Shown: piece after piece, positions 6,030 to 6,046 of the stretch
Numbering within the stretch: position 1 is the first letter of the stretch
Layout: each line of letters begins with the position of its first letter
NCBI GenBank assembly: GCA_007131895.1
Contig: SLPR01000093.1
Coordinates: forward strand, 1 to 6,046
Source: Bacteroidales bacterium
GTDB taxonomy: Bacteria > Bacteroidota > Bacteroidia > Bacteroidales > UBA7960
Direction of reading: 5' to 3'
Length of the DNA: 6,046 nucleotides
Program-made: the position numbers and the translations under genes
Notes under the pieces: model-generated
What the model was told of the DNA's origin: nothing
The model's database searches: none
Seen by the model: only the letters and a program-made list of their open reading frames with translations

Positions 6030-6046
6030 TGGCGGCTTCGCCGCCA
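6030..6046. other. Perfect hairpin at the window edge
   Basis: TGGCGGC (6030-6036) and GCCGCCA (6040-6046) pair perfectly around TTC. The window stops exactly at the end of the right arm, so the element may be longer, and no T tract is visible with which to judge terminator function. It may be a second terminator or part of an intergenic repeat. The stretch 5922-6046 contains no gene that I can support. Confidence 0.6.

Overview
The window looks like chromosomal or metagenome-contig DNA from a member of the Bacteroidota. The evidence is a single giant secreted protein ending in a type IX secretion system (T9SS) type A sorting domain, built from modules typical of that phylum (choice-of-anchor J-like jelly rolls, a BNR-associated N-terminal module, CARDB-like Ig folds and Bacteroidota-style PKD-like modules). 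I cannot place it below phylum.

Layout: positions 1-78 are a palindrome-dense stretch that is either the tail of an upstream gene or an intergenic repeat. Positions 79-251 are a non-coding leader with one imperfect hairpin and a weak promoter-like box. Positions 252-5798 hold one uninterrupted gene for an 1848-residue exported protein. Positions 5799-6046 hold no gene. They contain a perfect palindrome overlapping the stop codon (5794-5810), a strong intrinsic terminator (5878-5921), a short palindromic dispersed-type repeat (5943-5992), a run of eight G, and a perfect hairpin that ends exactly at the window edge.

The protein reads in order: signal peptide; jelly roll; BNR-associated N-terminal-like module; second jelly roll; single CARDB-like domain; third jelly roll; five tandem copies of a composite unit of about 182 residues (CARDB-like domain plus a PKD-like module centred on an LWQDG motif); T9SS sorting domain. 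I see no catalytic domain, so an adhesive, structural or ligand-presenting role at or outside the cell surface is the best inference. The most notable points are the regularity of the composite repeat, the fixed 25-27 residue spacing of the only cysteines in it, and its very acidic composition (about 139 Asp/Glu against 14 Lys/Arg in 915 residues, hand-counted). With only one gene visible, no operon partners can be described. I did not find a convincing new multi-gene system here.
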